Positions 8,601-16,147 of a stretch of DNA of 64,000 bases are shown piece by piece. A program made the position numbers and the translations under genes. The notes beneath the pieces were generated by a model that worked only from the letters and a program-made list of their open reading frames with translations, did not search any database and had not been told where the DNA came from. The stretch lies in contig JAGWWY010000004.1 in the NCBI GenBank assembly GCA_018970145.1, forward strand, positions 96,139 to 160,138, given 5' to 3'. Positions within the stretch are counted from its first letter, which is position 1. Each line of letters opens with the position of its first letter. Source of the DNA: Gammaproteobacteria bacterium (GTDB lineage Bacteria > Pseudomonadota > Gammaproteobacteria > Steroidobacterales > Steroidobacteraceae).

Positions 8601-9423
8601 CGATGTCGCCGAAAAAGGCGGAACCACCGAAGCGGGTGAAGTCGAGCTTTGATACTTTTGCGGTGCCGCGCAGATTCCACGGCGGCAAGGCACGCAGGTC
8701 GGTCTCCTCGAGTTCGGCCAGGAACGGTTCGGTGAGCCCCCCTCGCAACGGTAATTTTTCGAGATCGCCGTCGGTGCTGACGCTCGCAATCCAGCGCGGA
8801 CCTCGGTCCGATCGCAAAGTAGCTTTGGCCTTCGCCTCGAGGCCAAGCGGCATCGCCGCTTTGAGAGTACCTTCAGCCTCAAGCTCGATATTACCGAGAG
8901 AACCTTTCGCATCACGTATCCAAATACGCCGCTCGCGGATGGTGCCGCGGGCCGTCACGTTTTCGAACAACACCGGCGATCCCACCGGTGGTCTGATAGT
9001 GGTCGATCGCACTCGGGTCTGACGTGCTTCGAGTGTCAGCAGTCGCGGGAGAAACGGTTTTGCTTCGAGCGGTGGCGGCTGATTTCGTGGCTGTGGTGCA
9101 ATCTCGAGGTTGCGAACTTCGAAGTTGCTGACATCGATGGTCTGCCACAACAGCGGCAGAAGTTCGATTCGCGCGCGGACCCCGTCGATACGCAAATAGA
9201 CGAGGTCATGCTCAATGACGATACGATCAACGGTAAAGCCACCCGCCAAGGTTCCACGCAGGTTATCGATCTGCAGCTTTTCCAATGAGCCGGCTTTCGT
9301 CGGCAACTGAGCGACCGCGTAGCGCAGCGCTGCCTCCGAGTGTCCGAGCGTGAATAGCGCAATCACCGGCATGCTGAGCAATAACAGCAACATCAAACCA
9401 GCGATGACAGAAACACGCTTCAC
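5662..9423 (-). CDS. tamB: translocation and assembly module TamB
   Basis: A 1253-residue AsmA-like protein, close to the usual TamB length (about 1250-1300). One N-terminal membrane anchor (residues 4-25) is followed by a very long stretch of beta-strand repeats with the recurrent pattern of TamB/YhdP/AsmA proteins that form a hydrophobic groove across the periplasm. The C-terminal part from about residue 900 (GRDLLATGTVLVPSARL, then GVNVRGTLREPRMSFFSEPSLPQ) is the DUF490 domain that contacts TamA. TamB helps outer-membrane protein insertion and phospholipid transport to the outer membrane. It lies 10 bases after tamA, as in most Proteobacteria. Confidence 0.95.
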   Translation of the reverse strand: MKRVSVIAGLMLLLLLSMPVIALFTLGHSEAALRYAVAQLPTKAGSLEKLQIDNLRGTLAGGFTVDRIVIEHDLVYLRIDGVRARIELLPLLWQTIDVSNFEVRNLEIAPQPRNQPPPLEAKPFLPRLLTLEARQTRVRSTTIRPPVGSPVLFENVTARGTIRERRIWIRDAKGSLGNIELEAEGTLKAAMPLGLEAKAKATLRSDRGPRWIASVSTDGDLEKLPLRGGLTEPFLAELEETDLRALPPWNLRGTAKVSKLDFTRFGGSAFFGDIAGTLALEFDAGGYRAIGSLDSPGLGAGPIDVEFDGRFARNTLQARTLKLAHRPSRLRVDTSGIVAFETAGTRLALSGRWQNFRWPLLGKDAALQSERGLFTFQGMGNYDVRTEAALQIGVLPSMQTVIDGSLQPGRFVFTNSRFDFLEGTSRFSGELDWRPDLSWKITGRVKDIDPSGWRAGLDGKVDFSLTATGRTSGKNAGIEIDLRQLSGRLRGAAASGGGKLRITKGDYRFDAVDVRFGGFDLELDGLLSDTRRDLTFRIQANDLAVVAPGATGSLSAKGVLRGTANAIRVLLEADGDNLKLPTMQIGRLRAAIDVDPLTDASAPATIDVTIADAQAAGRDIERLEFKLQGSTATHRLTLDIRDREATLKARGVGSFDTHTWQHRWEQLDLDLPADIGLAVVDPLTATFTMSSADVEPFCLRARRSNELTGSAELCLAAAWSEGAWNARFDIARLPIASILPEPWLKASYDGTISAAASIGAPATGPLLGTLRADFRDARLNWLRASGKRDIIPLGSGYLDISSSSDAVVGLLDIAAGERGRASGQLLALRGAGTWSEMPLQAKLIADSTALGLLNLYVPEIDRSAGDLSMDFDFSGTVGAPLVNGVLRLERGELDFYQINLALRDIDAEARLIDNRINLQSFARAGKGSIRADADLEWRRSLPFGSLRIRGADIPIIDLPEARITATPNLEFKVTGRDLLATGTVLVPSARLTPVDLTGAVSTSTDEIIVGAESVDPASSFRVSSDIKLTLGDRVTVDSFGLSGRVAGNINVRSTPDGINRGSGELGVVEGKYAALGRRLDIERGRLIFSGGLINDPGIDIRATKEFPDVKAGVNVRGTLREPRMSFFSEPSLPQSQVVSLILAGGTIEATQAGDSSSSASRTALLAQGGAILAQQLGQRIGIEDVGIEQNLANETSLVFGKYLSSRLYVSYGISLAETLNTLKLRYSINDRWTVRTEAGKEVSADVVYTVEKP

Positions 9424-9433
9424 GGCCGGTACA

Positions 9434-11275
9434 TCACAGCTTCGGCGAGAAATTCAGGTGCAAACGCGGGCCGGAGGGCTTGTCAAAGCCGCTCTCAACG
9501 CCGCAGCGCGGATCGGGGCGGAGATTGCGGCAAGCGGGATTGGTCAAGGGTTGTGCGATATCGATCCCCAGAGTGACGACTGGCAAACGCAGTCGCAGTC
9601 CGATGCCGGCTGAGTATTGCAGTGGATCACCGAAGTGATCGAATGCGTTACCGACATCGACGAATGCAGCAACGCCGAAGTTGCGCGGTAGATCGCGAAT
9701 GACTTCTGCGGTGGCCGTCAAAAGATGGCGACCGCCGACTTTCGCGCCTAGCTCATCGGTTGGTGAGAGGTCGGTGTAGCCGAAGCCACGTACACTTCGA
9801 TCACCGCCGGCAAAGAAGCGCTCTGTACCCGGCAGATTTTGCGTTGCGGATACCCAGGTTGCCCCAACTTGAGCGCGAAGAAACAGGTGCCACTGGGGCG
9901 CGAGGTCAAAAGCCCGTTCGCCTTCGATGCGTAATTGCAAATAATCGTCGGGTGCGCCGAGATTTTGCGTAGAGCCGCGCAGCTCAGCCAACAGACCTCG
10001 CGAAAAAAGCGCCTCACCAAGATACCCGCGTGGCACCGACGCAAGACTGATCCCCGGTATGACGAGCGTATCGCTGGTATCGAGGGAGGTTGCACGACCG
10101 GAATTGGCCGTCGCCGTGCGCACGCGGCTCAATGATGCAAAGAATACCCGTTGCCAGTCGCCTCGCACCTGCGTGATCGACGGCTGCAGTCGGGTCGTTC
10201 GCGTATCGAGGTCACCCAGCTCGTCGCGAGAGTAGCGCCACTCGGTGGTGAATTTTTCCAGCGCGGGATCCCCGATCGGAACGAGGTAGCGCGCCTCGAA
10301 AGACTGTTCGACTTGCGCGGCCTTTACGTCAGCCCGCAGTCGATGCCCTTTATCGTTGAGCCGTCGGTTTTCCCAAGTCAGTGTGCCGCGCGCACGGCTG
10401 TCAGTCGCGAATCCCACACCGGCCGAATATCGGTTACGCCGATTGGGTTCGGTGCGGATGCTGACTGGAATGAGGCGAGTTTGAGCATCGGGCTCACCCG
10501 CGAGCACCTCCACTGCCGAGAAATACTGACTGTCGTCCAGCGCGAACTGGGTGCGTAGCAGTTGAGTGGCATCGTAAGGTGAGCCGTCTTCGTAGCGTAG
10601 ATAACGTCGTAACAGGCTTTCGTCCAATGAGCGTTGTTCGATGAGAGTCGAGCCGAAGCTATAGCGAGGCCCTGTTTGCAAAATCAGAGTAGCCGTTGCG
10701 GTTTTCAACTCCGGGTCGACTCGCAGCTCGCTGCTTGTTAGTTGTGCCTCGACGAAGCCAAGCGTCGCGGCGGTTCGACGCAGAGAATCTTTGATCGAGT
10801 CGTATGCGGCATGATCGAGTCGCCTCCCGATGCGTAGCGGCGGGTCTCGCAGTATTTCCGAAAATGCCGGATGCTCGATGCCGGGCCCCTCTACTCGCAG
10901 GATGACATCCTGCATCATGACCGGAAGACCGGTATCGATCTGCAGACGGGCGCGCCAACGCGTCGCGTCGATCTTGTCGACCATGACTTCCACTTTGGCA
11001 TCGTAGTAACCGAAAGGGCGCAATGCGGCAGCCGCTTCGCGAACGGCGCGCTCTTGCAGACGCTCGACAAGATTGGCATCGAGATCGTCGCGACCCTTGT
11101 AGCGTTCGAGACTCAGGTAGGCGAGCACGTTGCGACGAAGCTCGCCTTCCACGCCATTGATCTGGATGTCGATGTCGGCATGGGCGGGATTGCTCGCTAT
11201 CACTGACGATAGCGCCGCCAGCACGCCGGCGTATGCCGCGCGACGACGACTATTCGAGGTGAACGAGAGCAGCAT
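9434..11275 (-). CDS. tamA: autotransporter assembly factor TamA (Omp85 family)
   Basis: A 613-residue Omp85-family outer-membrane protein. A signal peptide (about residues 12-33, ending NPAHA) is followed by three POTRA domains up to about residue 270 (YDAKVEVMVDKIDATRWRARL is typical of POTRA strands). The surface-antigen barrel follows, with RAQVGATWVS and GGDRSVRGFGYTDLSP, the latter being the conserved VRGF/Y lid-lock motif of loop 6. TamA inserts proteins into the outer membrane with TamB. The protein ends LNFSPKL, so the aromatic is not strictly terminal. It lies 17 bases after the NRDE gene, inside the same minus-strand cluster. Confidence 0.94.
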   Translation of the reverse strand: MLLSFTSNSRRRAAYAGVLAALSSVIASNPAHADIDIQINGVEGELRRNVLAYLSLERYKGRDDLDANLVERLQERAVREAAAALRPFGYYDAKVEVMVDKIDATRWRARLQIDTGLPVMMQDVILRVEGPGIEHPAFSEILRDPPLRIGRRLDHAAYDSIKDSLRRTAATLGFVEAQLTSSELRVDPELKTATATLILQTGPRYSFGSTLIEQRSLDESLLRRYLRYEDGSPYDATQLLRTQFALDDSQYFSAVEVLAGEPDAQTRLIPVSIRTEPNRRNRYSAGVGFATDSRARGTLTWENRRLNDKGHRLRADVKAAQVEQSFEARYLVPIGDPALEKFTTEWRYSRDELGDLDTRTTRLQPSITQVRGDWQRVFFASLSRVRTATANSGRATSLDTSDTLVIPGISLASVPRGYLGEALFSRGLLAELRGSTQNLGAPDDYLQLRIEGERAFDLAPQWHLFLRAQVGATWVSATQNLPGTERFFAGGDRSVRGFGYTDLSPTDELGAKVGGRHLLTATAEVIRDLPRNFGVAAFVDVGNAFDHFGDPLQYSAGIGLRLRLPVVTLGIDIAQPLTNPACRNLRPDPRCGVESGFDKPSGPRLHLNFSPKL

Positions 11276-11292
11276 CGTGCCCCGATTCTACT

Positions 11293-12084
11293 TCAGAGAC
11301 TCGCTGCTTCGGGCGGCCACTTGGCGCGTGTTGCTTGCCAGCGGATTTGCCCATCGGGCTGCCCCGATGCGTTGTACCGGCGTTCTTCGAGCGACCAGTT
11401 TCCGCGTCGATCAAGCAGCAGTAGGGTGGAGCACCGAGTTCCGTAACCCTCGGTGAGTACGAAGGGCGAGGAGAGGATCGACTCCCACTCAGCGCCGATA
11501 CCGGTATCGGGTAAGCAATCGGGCGGGGCACGCTCGCGATCAGCGAGTGCATCCCAAAGCGCAGCCGGATCCGTCGCGCCAACGCTCGACCAATCCGCTA
11601 GGGCGCCGCGCAGCCGCAGCAGTTTGGGCCAGGGCGTGTCGAGCACGTGATTGCTCAGTGCGTGCACGCCGGCAGAGAGTCGGCGAGCGAACTGGGCATC
11701 GCGGTTACTGGCATACCAAAGCGCATCACCATCATGCAGTAACAGGTTGAAGCCGGCATATCGACTCGCATGGCGTGCTAGCGAATCGAGATGCGATTCT
11801 GCTGAGTCCGGACTCGTCAGAAAGGCGGGGACGAGGTCGCCCCGCGTCGGCGCTTTGGGCATTTTCAACGCTTCGCGGAAGTTGGTCACGAGACCAAAGC
11901 GCGATCGCTGCTCGAGACCCAGCCAAGTGCCGCCCGCCTGCAGATCACGACCCGCCAAAACGCTCGGCCGATCGTCCCAGAGGGCGAGCGGCGCGGCCGG
12001 TCGAGCATGGAACTCGTCCCGATTAGCGACCACCACGGCGAGATAGTGGGGGTGCGTGTCGAACGCGACGGCGGCGAGGCACAT
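11293..12084 (-). CDS. NRDE family protein (TANGO2-like)
   Basis: A 263-residue protein that begins MCLAAVAFDTHPHYLAVVVANRDE-like: the invariant second-position Cys and the NRDEFHARP motif at about residues 21-29 define the NRDE/TANGO2 family. GGTWLG and the following TNFRE are also conserved. The Cys-2 layout resembles N-terminal-nucleophile hydrolases; human TANGO2 and its homologues have been linked to lipid or heme handling, but no bacterial reaction is firmly known. The gene sits between nudC (10 bases upstream) and tamA (17 bases downstream). Confidence 0.85.
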   Translation of the reverse strand: MCLAAVAFDTHPHYLAVVVANRDEFHARPAAPLALWDDRPSVLAGRDLQAGGTWLGLEQRSRFGLVTNFREALKMPKAPTRGDLVPAFLTSPDSAESHLDSLARHASRYAGFNLLLHDGDALWYASNRDAQFARRLSAGVHALSNHVLDTPWPKLLRLRGALADWSSVGATDPAALWDALADRERAPPDCLPDTGIGAEWESILSSPFVLTEGYGTRCSTLLLLDRRGNWSLEERRYNASGQPDGQIRWQATRAKWPPEAASL

Positions 12085-12094
12085 GCTGCGTTAC

Positions 12095-13000
12095 TCAGCG
12101 CGATTCGGCGTCGAGCCAGTGCATGATCAAGCGTCGCGAGATGGAGGTGATGGGCGGCAGAAGCGCGCGACCATCGCGGATATCCTCCCGGCTGAACCAG
12201 CGGGCATCCTCGAGCTCATCGCCCGCTATCGCGGGGGAGCCCGGAACGGCCGTTGCCAAGTAGCCCAGCATCAGCGAGGAGGGAAACGGCCAAGGCTGCG
12301 ACGAGTGGTAGCGGCAGTGGCTGATGGTCACGCCGGTTTCTTCGAGCACTTCACGCGCGACGGCATCCTCGAGACTTTCACCGGGCTCCACGAAGCCCGC
12401 GATGGTCGAATAGCGGTTCGGGCCCCAAGACGCTTGGCGGCCGAGCAACGCCCGATCGCCGTCGGTGACGAGCACGATGATGGCGGGGTCGATTCTGGGA
12501 AAACAATCGACGCCGCAACTTGCGTTGCTGCAGCGCATGACATGGCCACCGCGTCGTGCTTCGTTTGGCGCGCCGCAGCTACCGCAGTAACGATGGCGTT
12601 TTTGCCAATGGATCAAGGCACGCGCATAGGCCAACAAGCCGGCTTCCGCCGCATCGAGTTCCGAGGCCAGCGGACGCAGTTCCTCGAAACGCATCTCGAT
12701 AGGCGCCGCGAACGCTTCGTCGATCTGGATCAGTACGCAGCGGCTCTCTTCGAACCAACCAAGCAGAACCATGGCCGAATCCGCTGCTTGTTGCACGAGC
12801 GGATGACGATGGTCGACGAACGCCGCCCGCAGCGGATCCGTATCGACAGCCAGCGTCATACCCCGACTCAATAAAAACCGTGCGTGCGGATCTTCTCGCG
12901 CCTCGGCTTGCCAATTCGATACCTCACGCAAATGCGCTCGGCGGTCGATATAGGGACCCGCGAGGAAATTAGGTTGACGGTGTTCGGGCAAAGCGCGCAT
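12095..13000 (-). CDS. nudC: NAD(H) pyrophosphatase NudC
   Basis: A 301-residue Nudix hydrolase that cleaves NADH/NAD+ and removes NAD caps from RNA. All diagnostic parts are visible: a zinc ribbon (CGSC then CSNASC, i.e. C-x2-C and C-x4-C), a complete Nudix box GFVEPGESLEDAVAREVLEE followed by TGV, and the NudC-specific SQPWPFPSSLM after it. The start at the ATG at 13000 is preferred; an in-frame GTG lies 18 bases upstream and neither has a strong Shine-Dalgarno. It heads the minus-strand cluster running down to the flavodoxin-like gene. Confidence 0.93.
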   Translation of the reverse strand: MRALPEHRQPNFLAGPYIDRRAHLREVSNWQAEAREDPHARFLLSRGMTLAVDTDPLRAAFVDHRHPLVQQAADSAMVLLGWFEESRCVLIQIDEAFAAPIEMRFEELRPLASELDAAEAGLLAYARALIHWQKRHRYCGSCGAPNEARRGGHVMRCSNASCGVDCFPRIDPAIIVLVTDGDRALLGRQASWGPNRYSTIAGFVEPGESLEDAVAREVLEETGVTISHCRYHSSQPWPFPSSLMLGYLATAVPGSPAIAGDELEDARWFSREDIRDGRALLPPITSISRRLIMHWLDAESR

Positions 13001-13044
13001 GGCGAGATCCGGGCGCACTGAAACGGAAACGACCTCGTTCGGAT

Positions 13045-13659
13045 TCAGAGCCCTGTTCGGTGGCCAAGTGTAGCAGGCGGACGTGTCGTCGCGCGCACCG
13101 CTCTACCCGGGCGCTGGGGCGGCAGCATCTCGCTGCAGGCGCGACATTCGACTTCGCGCAAGCGCAGCGCTTCGATCACGTTGACACCACCGCAGTGCTC
13201 GCACCATTGCAAACGGATTTCATCGCCCATGCTCAAGGCGTCGGCAAGAAAAGCCGCACGTTCGAAGTCGATTCGGGCGTTTTCGACGACACGCGTGTAA
13301 GCATCGAAGGCGTCACAGAGTAGTCTTCCTTGTTGGATCGGTGCAGCGCGGCGTGGTGCCGATCCGCGTTGTCGTGTCGGGAGAACGCCGAACAGCACGA
13401 GCATCGCTGCGAGCACGTGGGTGTCATGGTCGAGCTGGGCTGATCGAAGAAAAAATCCGACTTGTTGTGGTGACTTGCCACGATGACGACGGATGGCTGC
13501 GCCGGGACGGATGTAAGAGCGGATCAGTTTACGAACACGGTCATCGCTGAGGCCGGTCCACTGTCTGATGGTTTGGGTGCGTGCCTCGTGTTTGACGAGG
13601 CGCAGGGCGAGTTCGAGACGCGAGCGGTCGCGACGGTAACGATCATCAGTAACACGCAT
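13045..13659 (-). CDS. FlhC-like zinc transcriptional regulator
   Basis: A 204-residue protein from the ATG at 13659, which has GGGAG seven bases upstream; a longer frame exists but adds an unsupported N-terminus. Residues about 15-50 (LALRLVKHEARTQTIRQWTG, then LSDDRVRKLIRSY) align by eye with the helix-turn-helix start of FlhC. The late CEHCGG followed 13 residues later by CRAC has the C-x2-C..C-x2-C arrangement that holds zinc in FlhC. E. coli FlhC (192 residues) forms FlhD4C2 and activates flagellar genes. No flagellar gene is in this window, so the targets are unknown. It is divergent from an FlhD-like gene across 115 bases. Confidence 0.7.
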   Translation of the reverse strand: MRVTDDRYRRDRSRLELALRLVKHEARTQTIRQWTGLSDDRVRKLIRSYIRPGAAIRRHRGKSPQQVGFFLRSAQLDHDTHVLAAMLVLFGVLPTRQRGSAPRRAAPIQQGRLLCDAFDAYTRVVENARIDFERAAFLADALSMGDEIRLQWCEHCGGVNVIEALRLREVECRACSEMLPPQRPGRAVRATTRPPATLGHRTGL

Positions 13660-13683
13660 GACAACTCCCGATGCATTCAATAT

Positions 13684-13700
13684 GAGTGGTATTTGCACTC
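13684..13700. promoter_or_regulatory. inverted repeat between divergent FlhC-like and FlhD-like genes
   Basis: GAGTG at 13684-13688 and CACTC at 13696-13700 form a 5-bp dyad with a 7-base spacer, in the 115-base gap that must hold both divergent promoters. TGCATTC also occurs twice as a direct repeat, at 13672-13678 and 13722-13728. It is a candidate operator, perhaps for the regulators themselves. Short dyads like this occur by chance, so confidence is low. Confidence 0.3.
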
Positions 13701-13774
13701 AAAATATCCCAAAACTCAGGCTGCATTCCAAGGCGCGCTCGGCCATCATTTTTCGTCAAACAACGGAGGAATGC

Positions 13775-14395
13775 ATGAAAGAGCCAACTGAAACCGATTT
13801 CACCCACAGCGTCGATCGCGAAATCATTCGTCAGGTCGGCGATCTTAATTTTCGCGGCTTGAATTTGATCCGCCAAAATCTGATCGGCCGGGATCCTGCC
13901 GTCTCCATCGTCGCGTGCGCCGATCGCGCTCTGTGGAGTGGTCTCACCGAGGTCGCTCTCAAGCAGGTCGCGGAGGCGCCCTATCTTTTATTCGATTTGC
14001 CGTTCGATCCGATCATCGTCTTTGAGGGCGGGCAAACGGATGATCAGTGCGCTGCTCATCGAGAGATTTGGTCGACCGCGCCGGGCCGCGACTATGTCCG
14101 CTTGCTCTGTCATTTCGCGTGGCAGGTTTGTCGGGGCAGAGCCGTCGCGGCGACGTTGTTGCTCGGCCTCGCGCCGCAAATGGTAGCGAGACTGCGCGCG
14201 CTCCCCCTGCCTGAGCTCGATCCGCTCGCTGATCGCAATCGCGGCGGCTTGCGCCTGCGCTGGAACACCGACCCCTGGTTCTGGGGGCGTCGCCTCGAGG
14301 CGGCCAATGCCGCGGATCATCGGCGGCTCTGGCAAACCACCTATGCGGGTGTGCAGCGCTTGGCGTCGCTGTCACGCCCGGCGGTCCCCGCCTGA
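13775..14395 (+). CDS. FlhD-like regulator with two tandem FlhD-like units
   Basis: A 206-residue protein; the ATG at 13775 follows GGAGGA at 13765-13770. The N-terminal half (DLNFRGLNLIRQNLIGRD, then LTEVALKQVAEAPYLLFD) aligns with E. coli FlhD (INLSYLLLAQRLIVQD..LTLPQMVKLAETNQLV). The C-terminal half (CHFAWQVCRGRAVAATLLLG, MVARLRALPLPELDPLADRN, LRLRW) again resembles FlhD (A..LGI..EM...LAALTLPQMVKLAETN..CHFRFD). FlhD proper is about 116 residues, so this looks like two units in one chain, as if a dimer were fused. It is divergent from an FlhC-like gene. The alignment is by eye; function and targets are inferred. Confidence 0.6.
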   Translation: MKEPTETDFTHSVDREIIRQVGDLNFRGLNLIRQNLIGRDPAVSIVACADRALWSGLTEVALKQVAEAPYLLFDLPFDPIIVFEGGQTDDQCAAHREIWSTAPGRDYVRLLCHFAWQVCRGRAVAATLLLGLAPQMVARLRALPLPELDPLADRNRGGLRLRWNTDPWFWGRRLEAANAADHRRLWQTTYAGVQRLASLSRPAVPA

Positions 14396-14440
14396 GCTCG
14401 TCCGCGAAAAACCGCGCCGGCGTGGTATCTTCTCGACCGC

Positions 14441-15364
14441 ATGCAAGCACTTGAAGTTCGCGGTCTCGTCAAGCAGTACCGCAACGGCGTCCAAGCTCTC
14501 AAAGGCATCGATCTCGATGTCGCCGAGGGCGACTTTTTTGCCCTGCTCGGGCCGAATGGCGCGGGGAAGAGCACCCTGATTGGCATCTGCACTTCGCTCG
14601 TGAGCAAGTCGGCAGGCCGTATCGCCGTTTTCGGCCACGATCTCGATAGCGATCTCGAGGCTGCCAAAGCGTGTATCGGGGTCGTGCCGCAGGAGCTGAA
14701 TCTCAATCAATTCGAAACGCCGGAGACCATCGTCGTCAATCAAGCGGGCTTCTACGGCATCCCGCGCTCGGTGGCACGCGAGCGAGCGGAAAAATATCTC
14801 ACGGCTTTGTCGCTCTGGGATAAGCGTCACAAGATGTCGCGAACCCTCTCGGGTGGCATGAAGCGCCGTTTGATGATCGCGCGGGCACTGATGCACGAAC
14901 CACGCTTGTTGATCCTCGATGAGCCGACAGCCGGCGTCGACATCGAGATCCGGCGTTCGATGTGGGAGTTTCTGCGCGAGCTTAACGCGCGCGGGACGAC
15001 CATCATCTTGACGACCCATTATCTCGAAGAAGCGGAATCGCTCTGTCGTAACATCGCCATCATCGATCGCGGGCAGATCGCCGAGGCGGATCGCATGGAC
15101 AGCCTGTTGCGCAAGCTGCATACCGAATCGTTCGTGCTCAGCTTACGCGCACCAATCAATCGTGCGCCTCAGATGGCGGGTTACGATTTGACGCTCATCG
15201 ACCCACAAACACTGGAGGTCGAGGTCAGCAAAGATCGTAATCTCAACGAGTTGTTCAGCCAGTTGTCAGCCGATGGAGTCCAGGTCCTCTCGATGCGCAA
15301 CAAGGTGAATCGTCTCGAAGAGATCTTCATGCGGCTCGTCGACAAGTCCGGAGCACCCGCATGA
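14441..15364 (+). CDS. yadG: ABC transporter ATP-binding protein (YadG type)
   Basis: A 307-residue ABC ATPase: Walker A GPNGAGKST near residue 38, Q-loop VVPQELNLNQF, signature LSGGMKRRL, Walker B LLILDEPTAGVD and the switch histidine in TTHYLEEAE. A C-terminal tail of about 80 residues is usual for YadG/NodI/DrrA-type exporters. The gene is followed by a permease with an ATGA overlap, so the pair forms an ABC-2 exporter. The substrate of YadGH is not established; drug, lipid or polysaccharide export are the family options. Confidence 0.9.
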   Translation: MQALEVRGLVKQYRNGVQALKGIDLDVAEGDFFALLGPNGAGKSTLIGICTSLVSKSAGRIAVFGHDLDSDLEAAKACIGVVPQELNLNQFETPETIVVNQAGFYGIPRSVARERAEKYLTALSLWDKRHKMSRTLSGGMKRRLMIARALMHEPRLLILDEPTAGVDIEIRRSMWEFLRELNARGTTIILTTHYLEEAESLCRNIAIIDRGQIAEADRMDSLLRKLHTESFVLSLRAPINRAPQMAGYDLTLIDPQTLEVEVSKDRNLNELFSQLSADGVQVLSMRNKVNRLEEIFMRLVDKSGAPA

Positions 15365-16143
15365 GCGAAACAATCACGCGAGCGCGATGGATCGGTTTCA
15401 AGACGATTATCCTGAGAGAGTTTGGTCGCATTCTGCGTATCTGGGGGCAGACGATCGTTCCGTCCGTCGTCACGGCGGCGCTGTATTTCGTGATCTTCGG
15501 CTCCTTGATTGGCGGGCGTATCGGTTCGATGGACGGCACGGATTACATGCAGTACATCGCACCCGGCTTGATCATGATGGCCGTTATCACCAACTCCTAC
15601 GCCAACGTCTCATCGTCGTTATACGGCGCCAAGTTCGGGCGCTATCTCGAAGAAGTCCTCGTTTCGCCGCTGCCCAACTGGGTGATCGTGCTGGGCTATG
15701 TCGGCGGTGGCGTGTTGCGAGGCCTGTTGGTCGGGCTTGCCGTCACCGTGGTGACCTTGTTTTTCACACACCTACCGGTGCAGCACCTGCTGTCGATTTT
15801 TATGGCGGTATTTTTGACTGCCATGATTTTCTCACTCGCTGGGCTGATCAATGGCGTGTTTGCGAAAAATTTTGATCAAGTCAACTGGATTCCGACCTTC
15901 ATTCTGACTCCGTTGACCTATTTCGGCGGTGTTTTCTATTCGATCAACTTGTTACCCGAGTGGGCTCGTACCCTCTCGTATGCCAATCCCATCCTGCACA
16001 TGGTCAATGCCTTTCGCTACGGTTTTCTCGGTCGTAGCGATGTCAATGTATTGGCCGCTTTCACCATCATGAGTCTCGCGGTGGTGGTGTTGTTCTTCAT
16101 TGCCCTGCAGTTGATGAGTCGTAGTGCCGGCTTGCGTGACTGA
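15361..16143 (+). CDS. yadH: ABC-2 type permease (YadH type)
   Basis: A 260-residue integral membrane protein with six hydrophobic segments and the ABC-2 layout: an N-terminal amphipathic stretch (FKTIILREFGRILRIWGQTI), a conserved EVLVSPLPNWVIVLGYVGGG loop after the second segment, and a last-third PLTYFGGVFYSINLLPEWA, the signature region of NodJ/YadH permeases. Its start overlaps the yadG stop, so it is the membrane half of the same exporter. Confidence 0.9.
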   Translation: MSETITRARWIGFKTIILREFGRILRIWGQTIVPSVVTAALYFVIFGSLIGGRIGSMDGTDYMQYIAPGLIMMAVITNSYANVSSSLYGAKFGRYLEEVLVSPLPNWVIVLGYVGGGVLRGLLVGLAVTVVTLFFTHLPVQHLLSIFMAVFLTAMIFSLAGLINGVFAKNFDQVNWIPTFILTPLTYFGGVFYSINLLPEWARTLSYANPILHMVNAFRYGFLGRSDVNVLAAFTIMSLAVVVLFFIALQLMSRSAGLRD

Positions 16144-16147
16144 GCGG

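Noticed and set aside
13660..13698. N-terminal extension of the FlhC-like protein to 13698
   Set aside because: The ATG at 13659 has GGGAG seven bases upstream and matches where FlhC similarity begins; the extension would cover the inverted-repeat region.
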